The notes under the pieces were generated by a model, which saw nothing but the letters and a program-made list of their open reading frames with translations, was not told the DNA's origin and searched no databases. Below, in pieces: positions 18,460 to 30,800 of a DNA stretch of 36,043 nucleotides. How positions within the stretch are numbered: position 1 is the stretch's first letter; each line of letters opens with the position of its first letter. The DNA comes from Gnetum montanum (taxonomy: Eukaryota; Streptophyta; Gnetopsida; Gnetales; Gnetaceae): assembly GCA_015680685.1 (NCBI GenBank), contig MNCI01005798.1:127644-163686 (forward strand). The letters are read 5' to 3'. Both the position numbers and the translations under genes were made by a program.

Positions 18460-19020
18460 CCCTCGACACTTAGGTAAATTTCTTTCTCCATTATTAGACA
18501 TCTAGTCATTGCTTTCCTCCTTGACTTAGAATTTTCATTCTAATGCTTAAATTTGGATTCTACTACCCTCATCCAACACTTAGCTAAATTTCAATCTTCT
18601 CTTCTTCTCATATTTATACCTAGCTAAGTTTTCATCTGCAATGTCTCAATAGTTAAATTTTGGACTAATGATCCTAAGACTTAGCCTAAAAAACATTGTT
18701 TAAACTTTCCCACTAACACTTAAAAAAATTTCAGGTTTTCCTCACCCTTCTTCCACACTTCGGTAAATTTTAATTTCCTATTTCTCCTTGCACCTAACAC
18801 TTAGCCACATTTTTGGCTTCACCCTACTTTCACTTGGATAGAAAATTTTCAATTAGCACTTAGCAAAATTTTTAGTTTTTGTTTACTCTTGTTCAACACT
18901 TAGGAAACTTTTTTGGCCTATACTTAGAAAATCTTCAGCTTTCACTCCACACCTAGGACTCAACAATTTTCTTTTTTCTCAAAACTTCGATAAATTTTAC
19001 CTTACCTCTTCATACCCTTA
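18460..19020. repeat. Decayed minisatellite built on ACACTTAG-N-AAATTTT
   Basis: About a dozen degenerate units carry a CACTTAG(C/G)(T/A)AAATTT-like head followed by 20-40 pyrimidine-rich bases. Examples are near 18467, 18574, 18718, 18758, 18800, 18860 and 18898. Spacing is irregular (about 35-60 bp), as expected for an old tandem array with indels. No coding is seen across it. Confidence 0.6.
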
Positions 19021-20940
19021 TATCCATGCAAGACATCTGCTTCCTGCTCCACCTTTTCATTAGCTTCTTAAGCCAAATTGGGCCTTAATTTTAAAGTTAG
19101 AAAATAGTAATAAAATTAAAATTAAAAAATAGCACACAACTAATGGGCTAAGCCCCACCACATCCCTCATTAACACCTACAAGAGCTAGTTAGCATTGCT
19201 AGTGTCCTCGACATGCATCTAGTTCCCCCTACTGCAAGCTAATGTTGGGTAACACTAGTTGCATGTTGTGTGTTAGTGTCAGCATCACTAGTATACAAAG
19301 TACTCACCTTGTAGTGCACCACAACCCCTCCAATATCATGTTCCCTCCCCCCTATGGGGTATAAATTTTTTCTAAACAAATGTAGAATGGTGTTGTTTCC
19401 TCCCTTCTCATCTTAGTCTATGTTACTCACACTACCTAACCACTATCCTCACATCCTCACTAGCACTTGCCTATACATCCCTGCCTTCGTGCTACCTCAT
19501 CCACTAAAGCCTTGTTAATGTCTTTTCCTTTTTATTCTAAGTGGAAAAAATCTATAAAAAGTGGTAAAATGTTTATCCCAAAAACTTTATAGATTTGATC
19601 CTCAAGGGTACTATGGGTAGAATTCTCATTTATGGCTAGCATCCACAAGCCCAAATCTATTCTTCCCAAGGATAGATCTAAACTCCAAGGACATAGATCT
19701 ATGTTATTCCCTCACCTTCATCTCCACCTTTGAAAATAATCATTTTGAATTTTTCCTTTTTTCCTTTCCCTTTCCTCCATGCTACCCATGCTTCATGATA
19801 CTAGCACTAATATGACCATTGATGTAGGCTAATGAGGCACGGGTTGCTACAACTACTAGTGCAAGTGGATGTCACATTGTGGTGTATCATCTAGAATAAT
19901 GATTGGTATAGTTACCAATGGTCCATGCCACTAATGCCTAGGCACACCCCTTACACCACCTCATCCTACCCTCTATAACTTTGTGAAATAATGAAAAAAT
20001 AATGGAAATAAAACTGAAAAGTGTAAAAGAAAACTTGTTTAGGCTCCATAGGAACCACATTCTACTCCTTCCTAGCACTCCTATCCTTACTACCATGTCC
20101 CTTGGTAAGATCCACCTACTTCATTGCCATGTGCACTCTTCCTCTTCTCCTAACATGGTATTATCTCATCCATAAGTAGTAATAAGTTTCAAGCTCTCTC
20201 CTTTTACAAGCTCTAAAAGACTAAACTACCAAAATTATTATTTTTTCCTTCACAAATTTAATTCTCATACTCTCTTACTTTTCCTTTTGGTTTTCTTATT
20301 TTTTCCTTCATTGATACAAGATCATGAGTCCCTTACATTGCTCCCCAAAACCTAGGTACCACAATCCTAAAACTTTCTAATAACATCTTAAGATGGCTAC
20401 GAACCTAGCCTAAATTACTTATGTTTCCCCTGTATACTCTCAATTACTAAAGTATACATAAAAAAACTAATTTAAAAAGCTTAAAAATATAAAAATATTT
20501 CTAATTTTTCCCTTCTCATGATTGAAAAAATTTTCTAACTCTCCCTAGTTCTAACTTGTAAATTTACTTATAAATTATTTTAACTTTGTGATTCTTATAC
20601 TCTTCCTTATATAACTCTCATTTTACCTTGTTCTTGTAAGCCATGAACCCTACCATCCTTTATTGGCTATGCAAATCCCTTATCTTGGATGGGCCCCATG
20701 GTTATGTTACCAAGTCTAACAATGAGGACTTAATTGAGCTATCTTCCTTTGACTCCTTAGATCCCTTAAACACTATTATCTTAAAATTGAACATCATCAA
20801 GAAAGACTTAATCCATTATTCCAACCTTCCCTTCTTGGATCCCAAGCTTATTCTAACTAATGGCCTTCTCATAGAACCCACTTTCACTAATCACTAAAAT
20901 GAAGAAAAGACCCTTCAACTAGGGGTAAACTTATCCAATA
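19021..20940. other. AT-rich stretch upstream of the old pol, no gene identified
   Basis: No domain is recognisable. An ORF at 20643-20894 on the plus strand is the only longer open frame near the downstream pol relic. It is acidic in its first half and could be the remnant of the region between protease and RT, but similarity is too weak to call. Confidence 0.35.
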
Positions 20941-21014
20941 ATATTAAGAAATCCATCATTGTGAAAGGCTTCAAACTTGTCAAAAAATGACTTGAAAAAG
21001 AAAACTTGACTTGG

Positions 21015-21660
21015 CCTTGGCCATCAAATATGATATCACAAAACTTTACAACATAGGCTTCATATGCTCCATAGACTAGTTGGACTAAGTATCCAATAAA
21101 GTAGTTGTTTCTAAGAAAAACTATGTTATTGTAATGTACATTGATGTTGTGATCTTAACAAGCTGACATTAAAATATGACTTCCCACTACTCAACATTAA
21201 CCAACTTATAGATAAAATGATAGCTCATGCTTTACTTAGTTTTATGGATGGCTTTTTAGGATATAAGCAAATCCAAATCAATCCCAAGAATTAACATTTC
21301 ACAACTTTTATAACCTTGTGAGGAACTTTTTGGTACATACAGATGTCCTTTGGACTTAAAAATGTCAAAGAAATAAATCAATGAGTTATGACCTTGATAT
21401 TTAGTCACAAGGTATTCAAAACTATAAATGATTACATTAATGATCTAACTATCAAGTCTATTATAGCCACTAATAACCCCACTAATGTAGACATATCCTA
21501 ATGCAATGAGTACAACCATTAAATTAACTTTAAAAAGCATATCTTTGATGTAAAAATAGGAGAAATGCTAGGATTTCTAGTTTTAACTAATCTTATTATA
21601 GTAGATCCTAATAAAGTTTTTATTAATATTAGAATTCCTAGTATTAGATAATATACCTCT
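21015..21660 (+). pseudogene. RT domain of the ancient Tat relic
   Basis: Readable motifs in order: ITKLYNIGFICSID, then VSNKVVVSKKN, then ALLSFMDGFLGYKQIQINP, then SFGLKNVKE and FKTINDYINDLTIKS. The last is the YxDD region, here YIND, so one catalytic Asp is lost. Next comes FKKHIFDVKIGEMLGFLV, the usual segment after the active site. The domain is non-functional. Confidence 0.85.
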
Positions 21661-22720
21661 TGCTACCTAAGTACCTAAAATACATGCACATCCTACAAGG
21701 TAGACTCAAATCCAATCATCATTTCTTATGTAATCTAAGTAACCAATTTCATCCACTTTCTCATCTTTTTAAGAATCCACTACTATTAACTAGGACTTAA
21801 AGTGTTAAGAGGCCTTTGATGCAATTAAGCATACTCACTGATCTTCCAATTTTTTATCCACCTTAATTCAATCAGTCATCTCTATCTCTCTAAATATAAT
21901 TATTACATTGCATTTATGATTTGCTAATGACACAAAAATGGTGTAAATCTTTCTATCTACTACATCTCTCATCCTTTCTCTAATTGTGAAACACACTACA
22001 CAAACATAGAAAAATCTTGCTCAGGCCTTATCTTTGCTCATAAGAAATGGAGACACTACTTACTAGGGATAATTGTTCATGTGATCTATCAACATAATGT
22101 GTTATGATCTATTGCTACCAACCCCTATGATAATAGATACATGGCCAAATTAAAAAAACTTCTCATCAAGTTTGATTTAACCTACCTTACCCAACACTCT
22201 ATCAAAGGCTAGGCCATAGTGGATCTCCTTACATCAACCCTACTATTAAAATCTTTGAAAACCAAGTGACATGAAAATAATCCTTCTTTCAACTACAACA
22301 TTAACATATGAGAATTTTGATTTACACATATATTTTGATGATGCTCATACAACTCAAGGTTTAGTGTAGCTTTTGTTCTTCATCATTAAGATATGGATCC
22401 TATCTAAAAAACTTATAAATTTAATTTTTCATGCACTAACAATGTTACCAAATATAAGGATCTTAATCAAGATTTTCTCTTAGCACTCTAAATAGTAATT
22501 AATAGGTTTTTCATCCATGGTGATTCTTAGTTAGTCATACACCAAGTTAATAATGAAAATGCTTGTAATGCTAAATACCTTTAGTATTATCTTTACTTAG
22601 CTAAAAATCTAGTTTCTCAATTTAATGAATGGTTACTCATGCATCTCCATCACTCAAAAAACATTATTGCTGATATTTTAGATCCATTTTCTCTTCTTGT
22701 TAATCCTAATTTTTTAAAAT
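21661..22720 (+). pseudogene. Two RNase H domains of the ancient Tat relic
   Basis: The first domain shows the connection segment (HILQGRLKSNHHFLCNLSNQ) and then THYTNIEKSCSGLIFAHKKW and RHYLLGIIVH. It passes into YLTQHSIKG, which marks the link in Tat elements. The second domain shows FSCTNNVTKYKDLNQDFLLA, then FFIHGDS and LVIHQVNNENACNAKYL, and finally HHSKNIIADIL. Several stop codons interrupt both. Confidence 0.82.
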
Positions 22721-22859
22721 ATCATTTAACTTATTCAACACAAGAAACACCGATAACTCTCATAAATATACAACATAGAGGCTTGGTTAACTTAGAAGAA
22801 GTTGAATAATACCAAAACATCATACAACACCTATAATTTGGAGAAACTCCTAGACATTT

Positions 22860-24036
22860 GTCAACAGCACAAAGTTTCTCTATAAATGTTCCAAGCATTT
22901 TTCTATTATTGAGCCTAGTATTTTATGTTGAATTTCTACATCATGCATTCTTCTATGTTGTCTAAGTCATGAGAAAGCTTAAATAGTCCTAGAATAGGGA
23001 CATTCAAGTATATGCAATGTTTACTTGGGCTCATGATCTTTGGTAGCTCATATTATTTCAATCAATTATTAATGGCATATGATGTCTGGATATGCATAGA
23101 TGATAGTTAAGATTTGTAATACATATCAACATCATGCTCCACTTATTTATGTTCCATTACAAGAGCTTAGGACTTCTAAAATCATGTGGCCCATCTAAAA
23201 GTAAGGGCTAGGTCTCATAGATTCTATCAATTATTCCTCATCCACTAGTCACTAGTTCATCTTAACAGTTATAAAATATTTTGTCAAATGGATTGAAGTT
23301 ATTCTCTTAGAATCTGCATCCTTAAAGTACATCCATCCTTTCATCTTAGATCATACAATCACCTACTTTGGTATTTCCTTCACATCTTCACTAATAATGG
23401 ATCCTAATTCAAGAGCAAAACAACTTGCTAAATTTTGTGAGAAATACTAACTCATCCAATCATTCTTAACCCCATGTAATCCCCAATCTAATGGTTAAGC
23501 TAAGTCAACCAAAAAATTCCTCATCTACCTACTTAAAACCATGGTTGAAAAATTCCAATTTAATTGGCATATCCTATTATTTCATGTCCTTTCAGTCTAT
23601 CAAACCACCTTTAAACTTTAAACTAGCTAAATCTCATTCATGCTTACATAGCGATTGGAAGCAATGATGCTAGTGGAGTTGGATGTGTTCTCTTTTCAAT
23701 TAGTTTTGAACAATTGGATATTAGATGATGAAAAATAACAACATGAACTATTTTGAGCTAGATATCCTAGAAGAAAATTACAAGCAAGCAGAATTCAAGA
23801 TTCAAAATTATCAAAAGGTTATGTGCCATTACCATGACAAGCATGTTATACTAAGAAAAATCAAAGAAGTTGATCTTATCCTAAAGCATTTTCCTAATGT
23901 CAAAACTTCTAAAAGCTCCATAAACTGGCAAGGTTTCTTTATTATTCTTAAAATCCTTAACAATGAAGCATATTATTTGGCAAACTTGAATAGAATTCAT
24001 TATCCAAATCTTGTAAAGAGAGCTTACATAAAATAA
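22860..24036 (+). pseudogene. Integrase of the ancient Tat relic
   Basis: The core shows a CLDMHR remnant of the zinc-binding end, KYFVKWIEVIPLESASLK, a degraded second-Asp region (SLIMDPNS instead of SDNG) and PCNPQSNG. The C-terminal module is the best preserved: ORF 23725-24036 contains FELDILEENYKQAEFKIQNY, YHDKHVILRKIKEVDLILKH and NNEAYYLANLNRIHYPN, the usual end of Tat integrase. It is catalytically dead. Confidence 0.85.
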
Positions 24037-27000
24037 TACTATATTTAAGGTATATATATCAAGTTTACTCTAACCTTTTCCCTTACTTTATCTATGTCTT
24101 ATTGATTTGTTTTGTATTTCCTCCCTATCTTGTTCTTCCTTCCTTTCTCTCTTTATTTCTATTTTATGTTTTTTTCTTCTATCTCACTTGTGCAATTTCA
24201 TTTATTTCCCCTAATCTCTACTAATATTTCCTTTTATTCGCACACAATGGTAAGGATATTTATCAACAATCTACCTCATGCAAAGAGCAATGAGTGTTCT
24301 ATTATTTCTACTTCATGTGAGTGTGTGTTTATTTTAAGTGGGATAGGAAGAGAATTTATCAATTTATCAACATCAATAATCATTAGAGTATAGGACCTAG
24401 CCATGCCCCACTTCTGTGGCATAGAAACTCATCTTGGTGTATAGGTGATATGCCTTATTTCTCCCTTGATTTTATTATTTTCTAATTTTTTATCTCTATA
24501 TTTTATCTTCCCTCTCTCATGTTTCTCTTTTCTTCCTTAAGTATCCTTCCTATCTCATTTCCTTTTCTTTAATTAATATATCAATAAGGATTAAGTGCTT
24601 TTATTCTATTCTAAGAATGTGTTAAGAGAATTAGTGGAACAAGGTATGAACATCATCAATAGCATGTCTTCAACCATCTTATGTGTACTATCTAGCCATG
24701 TCTCCTCTTATGATATAGCATCATTCTCATGACTAGTGTATTAATGATATCCTAACATTCTTCCCTTCATCTATTATTTCTTCTCATTTTTCTCTTGTAG
24801 GTACATTAATTCATCCATTTATTCTCTTCTTGGTAGATTCTCTTTCAACACCTCAATAGTATCAATCAAGAAGAGACAATGTTACATTCACTTATTTTAT
24901 TCACCATGAATTAAGACTAAGTGTGGTGATGGAACAAAAATGTTTCTTAGTTTGGTGCTAATGCTAACACTAACATCAATGTTAGTGCCAATGTAAACAA
25001 TGACAACATGGTTTCCAGTACTTCCAAGGCTTATCTTTCCTAGAATTTAACATATCTCTTAGACTCTTAGGCTCTTTAGTGATTATTTGAGATTCATTTT
25101 GGTACTCTGAAAGGAATTTTTGATAGGTTTAATGATAATATTGCTATTCAAAACTTCAAAATTTTCTATGAGTGTTAGTGTTACCATGCTAATCTCATCA
25201 TCCTTTCGAGTCATCAAGATCAACATTTAGTATTTTTCCCTTGATCTACAAGCTTCTCTAAGTCTCAAAACATTATCATGACATATTTTAGCTTCAAATT
25301 TGGCATCCTGAAGCATGATCAATTAGTTCTAAAATTTGATAAAATGTTTTCTATCTCCTTGCTAGAGTTGACATTAATGCCAACATCAACTTCAACATCC
25401 TACGGACCATATATTCTAGCTTCACAAGCTCCTTAGTATTGTCTTAGTAGCATTTAATATTAGTTCAAGTATTAAATTGGATCATAAATGCTTGGAAATC
25501 TAAATGAGAAAATGTAAGAAATTTTATCTAAGTCCCATTGATACTATCATTAGCATCAATTTTAACACTTTTGGGACCCATATTTTACACTTCTTGACTA
25601 TCACATCCTACATTTGACCTCATTCCCTACCTTCACAAGCTTTTTAGCATCATTTAACATCTATTTGAGTGGCAAAAGAGGCCTTGGAAGGCTTAAACTA
25701 GCACTTAGATAAAATTAGTAAATTTTTTTCTAAGTATTGATGTTGTTAACATTGACATCAACATCACCTTTAGTGGAACCTATAGAACTCAATTCTAAAA
25801 ATAAAACTTATCAATTTTGAACTCTATATGAATTTCACTTAACTCTACGATTGAATTTGACAACATTAACGCTTTAAATATGGAAGTAAAACCCATGTTT
25901 TAAGGCTAGTTTCTTGATATCTAGAGCACAAGTCAATATTTCAAGAGATCAAAACTACATGTAGTAGACCATCCAACATATTCAACATATTCCATGACCA
26001 CCATAGCTCCTACAAGTTCTAGTACTAACACTGATGTAGCATCAGTGATTGTCAAGTAGCATCCATGTTAATAGTCCAAAATTCAAATTTTTCAACATCT
26101 ATGTCAATCTCTAGAGTTATAATTTTTTAACTCCAGCATCAGTAATGGGACACTTAGCCAAACTGGCCCTATTTAGCCTCAAATTGATCTTGAACAATGC
26201 CTGTGACTTCTCCATCCATATCTTTACCATCCAGAGGTTTAATTTCACTCTCCAAACTCATACGTTACTTGAAAATTAGTTTATTATTGTTAGTTTTATC
26301 CCACTTACATTTTTATTTCAACAGTTATAGTTTGGCCCTCCTTAGGAGGTAACACTTATTTTTTTTCAGAAAATAAACCACTTTATTCTTTGGAAAGAAA
26401 ATCTAAATCCTTCCCCCCATAACATAGCTCCTATATTCTCATATTTTATGCTCTTTTATTCATGTTATATGCTTATATTTTATTCCATTTCTCATAGTGC
26501 ATGCCTTAGTTTATTTTTTAGCATTACCTACTTAGTTAATTTTTTTAGCAATCGATACTTACCTAGTTTCAACATTAAAACCCAATGTTTTATTATTATC
26601 CTATCATTCCTGGTTTATGTTCAATAAGGTTAACTTCATATTTGATTGGAGATTTGTACCCTATCATGTCATTATCATTTGCATAAGTGAAGGTTATATC
26701 GAATCAAAGAGCACTTGTGGCTATGTGATAAATATTTCAATGCTTATCTCATAGAGGTGTAATTGTGGATGTGTAAAGAAAATTTTTTTAAGAACACTTG
26801 CAACACCTATTTCAAAGTATATTATCATGATATCTATTCAAATGTCTATAGGAACTAGTTCAAAGGAAATGATAGTAGCATAGTACAACAAAGTGCTAGA
26901 TAGACTCATGGGACCTAGACAAATGATTCTAGATGTATTTAGCATTTCAAATGATGTTACATATACCCAATATGCCTTAATTGAGATAAGGGATAAGCTT

Positions 27001-28375
27001 CTAGTTACAAAGATCCAAATTTAAGAGGCTACAATACTAAGCCAATAACTAGTAGTCGAAGTTTCATAAAATAGGGCCTATTTATCCCATCTTGTCATTC
27101 TTTTACCTAGCTTAATAAGAGATGAGATCTTTGACCAATTTAATTCTAAATAAAAAAATGTTGAGAAAAACACATAGAATCACCTAGGATGCAACTTTAT
27201 TAGATACAATGTTGAATGGAGTAAACAAAAATCTTGCCTAGGTTCACTAAGAAAATAAGGACATGGCCAAAATGAGTAGAAGATTGCTTAAGGTAGAAAA
27301 GTAAGAGGAAAAACTAGAAGAATACCTTAAGCACAAATAATAACATCTAGAAAAAGGAAATATGGATGTGCATAAATTGGTATTAGATTAGTGATTGAAA
27401 TGACCACTTGGAACAATGAGTCCCTAAAGCATAAGAAACTTAAGAATAATTATAGGAATGAGGTTGGAATGTAAAAGAAGTTAAAGGAAAAAAAGAATTG
27501 ATTAAAAAAAACAAAGATGAATGAATCCTTCAAGTAGCTCCAAGGTGACGTCTTGTAACCCATCTTTGATGGACTAAATACCTACAACAAAGTCAAAATT
27601 GCTCGAAGGAGTTCTAGATCAAAACAATGACTAACTATATAGAATTTGTCAATTCCAACTAGTCTTAAAATGATCACTATTGGAATGCTAATATATAAAC
27701 TATAAAAGTAAGTTATCAACTCATACTTATTATAAAAAATGATTTTAGGCTCCATAAGGAAGCAAGCTAGAAATTAAAGATAGCTAGTGTAAAGCTTGAG
27801 GTTCTTAAGGTGAAATTTAAGCATTAATAAATAATTGTTGAGAACCTAACTAAGAAAATAAATGACTACCAAGAGATAAATAATAATTAAAGGAATTAAA
27901 TATTGAACTCAAACTATTTGCTACCTCATTCATCAATTCTTATGAGATGTTTCCTACTTTTCCTTACTCTTGGGATACATCCACAATAATAACTCTAGGT
28001 AAAGTAGCCTAGATAATAAATGATTTCAAGACTAAAGAAGACAATATGGGGATCCTAATTAATGTATTTTAGCTAAATTCAATAGAAATAGTAGCAATAG
28101 GATAGTCTCAACCCACACCAAGTCATGATGAGCCATCGTAGGAGCTGCAAAAGCCACCACTTCTTAGTACCACTTGAGGCATATTCCTTGGTTGATCTTG
28201 TATACATATCTACATAAGTAAATTTTTGAATTCAAATTTTTTCAATTTAATTTATAAATACTCAAATATATTTTATCACATAGCACTCAAGTCAATCAAT
28301 CAATGTAGTACTTCTATAGTTTTATAAATAACTCAATCCCAATTTTGTCAATTCAAATAAAAGTTTACAATCACT
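24037..28375. other. AT-rich 3' region after the old pol, no gene identified
   Basis: No ORF with a recognisable domain. It begins with a pyrimidine-rich tract (24060-24600) and includes a diverged tandem repeat (about 24940-25800). It could be the long 3' non-coding region of the Tat relic, running to the polypurine tract at 28376, but old insertions cannot be excluded. Confidence 0.4.
24940..25800. repeat. Highly diverged ~210 bp tandem repeat
   Basis: Related blocks carry CTTCACAAGCT(C/T)(C/T)TTAG at 25420 and 25631, each preceded by a run of AACATCAA or ATTAGCATCAA words and followed by AT(C/T)(A/T)AA and a TAAATTT or GAAATTTTAT tail. Similar ACATCAATGTTAGTGCCAA words occur near 24970. 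The period is about 210 bp with heavy divergence. Confidence 0.45.
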
Positions 28376-28520
28376 CAGGGGGGTATGATAAAAGTTGATT
28401 TAATTAGTCATGTTAACACATCATTGTAAATGCATTAATTTTGATGAATGCAATGCTTCATCAACATATTAGCATTAAATAAATCTTAATAGACATTTAT
28501 ATAAATACACATACACACCA
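28376..28520 (+). other. Possible polypurine tract and start of a decayed 3' LTR
   Basis: CAGGGGGGTA at 28376-28385 is directly followed by TGATAAAAG (28386), and a TATA-like TTTATATAAATACA lies at 28497-28510. A G-rich polypurine tract, an LTR-type TG start and a TATA box about 110 bp in are the expected order for a 3' LTR of a plus-strand element, such as the Tat relic upstream. No matching 5' LTR was found in the window, so this is tentative. Confidence 0.35.
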
Positions 28521-29289
28521 CATTTATAATAATGTTGATTATTGTTTTTGCAAAACTCTTGCAATTTGTTTCTGTAGTCTTAGCAAATAAGTAGTGAGTG
28601 CTTATAGTATGAATCTAAGTCAATTGCATGGAATCTTATTCAATTTGATTATACCTAAACATAATTCATGAATAGCAATAAGATCGAGATTGATTCTAAT
28701 TCATTGTAATACTTTGACTTAGAATAGAATTTACATTTAATATAATTTATTTTCCATGTGATTAGTTTAATATTTACTTTTCCCTCATACATGGAATCTA
28801 GTTGAATGAGTGCAACCAATTTCAAGCATATACACATATTTACTTGGTAATTCTAATAGTACTATTACTGGGTTTTCCCAGTAGCATAACACTTGGTAAT
28901 TCTAGCAGTGGACACATGAGTTTAGAACATGTATGATAAGCTTGAAATGAATGTTCATTGCCTGTAGGCTAGACTAGATTTCTTTCTTGCACTTAGGTTA
29001 CCTAGTTATAATTTTAATATTTTAATATTCTAATATTTTAAAATAATAATATTTTCATGATGTGCCTTAGTCACACTTAACTATACAATTTAAGTGCACA
29101 TAAGTGTGATTGAGAAGATAGTAACTAATGATCAATACTTTGCTATCTAAGGTATTTAAACTAGTCTCAGTCCATTGAATTCAACCCCATTACATATGAA
29201 TGCTTATGATTTGTATGGTTGAGGTTTAGGTATACTCTACTAGTCTACTTTGCTACTCATTGATGGAGTATGAGGAGGTGTCCACACTA

Positions 29290-30800
29290 CCTCTTCGGCT
29301 TCCTACACATACATAGAATGACATTTTCATCATCAACCTTGACATTAATGGTCACTTTTACTACCAAGGTTCTTTGATTATATACATGATATGCCTTGAT
29401 AGTAGAGAAGTAGCTAAGAAATAGCCCTTCATCAACCTTAGCATCAAAATTTCTTAACTAATCCTTTTAATTTAATATAAAAATTTTTACACCAAAAGGA
29501 TGAAAATAATGGATGTTATGTTTCTTACCAAACCATAATTCATTAGGGATTTTGGTTATGAATCTTCTTACTAAAACTTGATTTGCAACATCACATGTAG
29601 TATTAACAACCTCACCCTAGAATTTGTATATTACATTGTATTTATTTAACATGGTTCTTTTCATTTTATTTAGTTATTTATTCTTCCTTTCTATCACACC
29701 ATTTTATTGAAGAGTCCTTGCTAAATAGAATTGATGATAAATTCCAAAGGCTTTGTAAAACTCTTTGAACTTTGCATTCTTGAATTCTTCTCCATTATTA
29801 CTCCTAAGAGTCTTGATAATGGATCCCTTCTCATTCTACACTCTTAAGTACAACTTGAAGAAATATTCAAAAACTTCATCTTTATCAAGAAGAAAAATAA
29901 TCCAAGTATACTAGTAGTAATTATCAACAACTATTAAGTAACATATTTTTTCTCAAATCCCTAAAGTTTGATAGGGTCCTACAACATCAAGATGTCAAAG
30001 ATCTAATAGAAAAGAGATTGAAATGTGGTTTTTCTTACCAAACCTTACCATGGTCATTTTTCACTTTTGGTAAATTTCATAAATTTAAATATCAAAGTAA
30101 TTAAGCTAATGGAGGTCTCTCACCAAATTATTTTTGATACGTTTGCATAGGATATCAACATTGATATGTCATATTTTATGGTATCACAACCTTGCTTCCC
30201 TTATTTTCCTAATAGGATCCTTTGATTTCTTATAATGAAGTAATATATACATTAGTCTTATGATGTCCTTTAATAAGTATTTTTACCATTTTAGTATCTT
30301 TAACAATGCATGTATATTTTTCAAAAATGACTTTATAATCTTCATAAAAAAGTTGACTAACATTTAAGAGATTATATTCCAAGAATTTAATATAGAAGAC
30401 ATTCCTAACCTATGAAAGAGTACCTGCATTGATGATATCAATACTTTTGATAGTAGCTTTTATATTGTTTCCAAAAGTGATAGTTTCTTCATCTTCATAT
30501 CTAAGTGCAATTATCTAAGTCTTATTTTCAATCATGTCTTTGAAGCATCCATTGTTAATATACTAGGTTGATTCTTTAGCTACATATAAAGAAACTTCTA
30601 CAAGTAGGATTAACTAAGATCTCCTTGTTTTCATAATCCAATAAGAGAAACATTCTTCATGATTTCTTGTGTTCCTATAGTTGACATGCAATGCATTAAA
30701 CTCAAAGGATAGTAAATTATTTTGCATTCTTCTCTTTTCAATGACATTTTTAGTGTCATTTGGATATATTAATATTATACTTGACACCTTAATTCTTACC
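29290..30800 (-). pseudogene. pol: Ty1/copia pol relic (protease region, pre-integrase, integrase)
   Basis: It is read right to left with many stops and frame changes. Near 30620-30340 a protease-side remnant ends in VFYIKFLEYNLLNVSQLF, the segment preceding the copia pre-integrase region. KMTMVRFGKKNHIS (about 30050) leads into integrase: VVGPYQTLGI, then WIIFLLDKDEVFEYFF, LRSNNGEEFKNAKFKEFY (the usual SDNG reads SNNG, losing an acidic residue), NGVIERKNK and IPNELWFGKKHNIHYFHPFG. The C-terminal side fades by 29290; RT is not recognisable. The style is of Sirevirus or related copia lineages. Confidence 0.85.

Larger units (their letters stand above)
20941..24036 (+). pseudogene. pol: Ancient Tat-type Ty3/gypsy pol (RT, RNase H, second RNase H, integrase)
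   Basis: Conceptual translation on the plus strand across three frames recovers a whole pol in order, broken by many stops and frameshifts. RT (about 21015-21660), connection and first RNase H (21661-22215), a second RNase H (about 22330-22720), integrase core (about 22860-23640) and integrase C-terminus (to 24036). Two RNase H domains in tandem are the hallmark of the Tat lineage. Stops include TAA, TAG and TGA, unlike element B. The element is much older than B and AT-rich. Its gag side is no longer recognisable. Confidence 0.88.
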
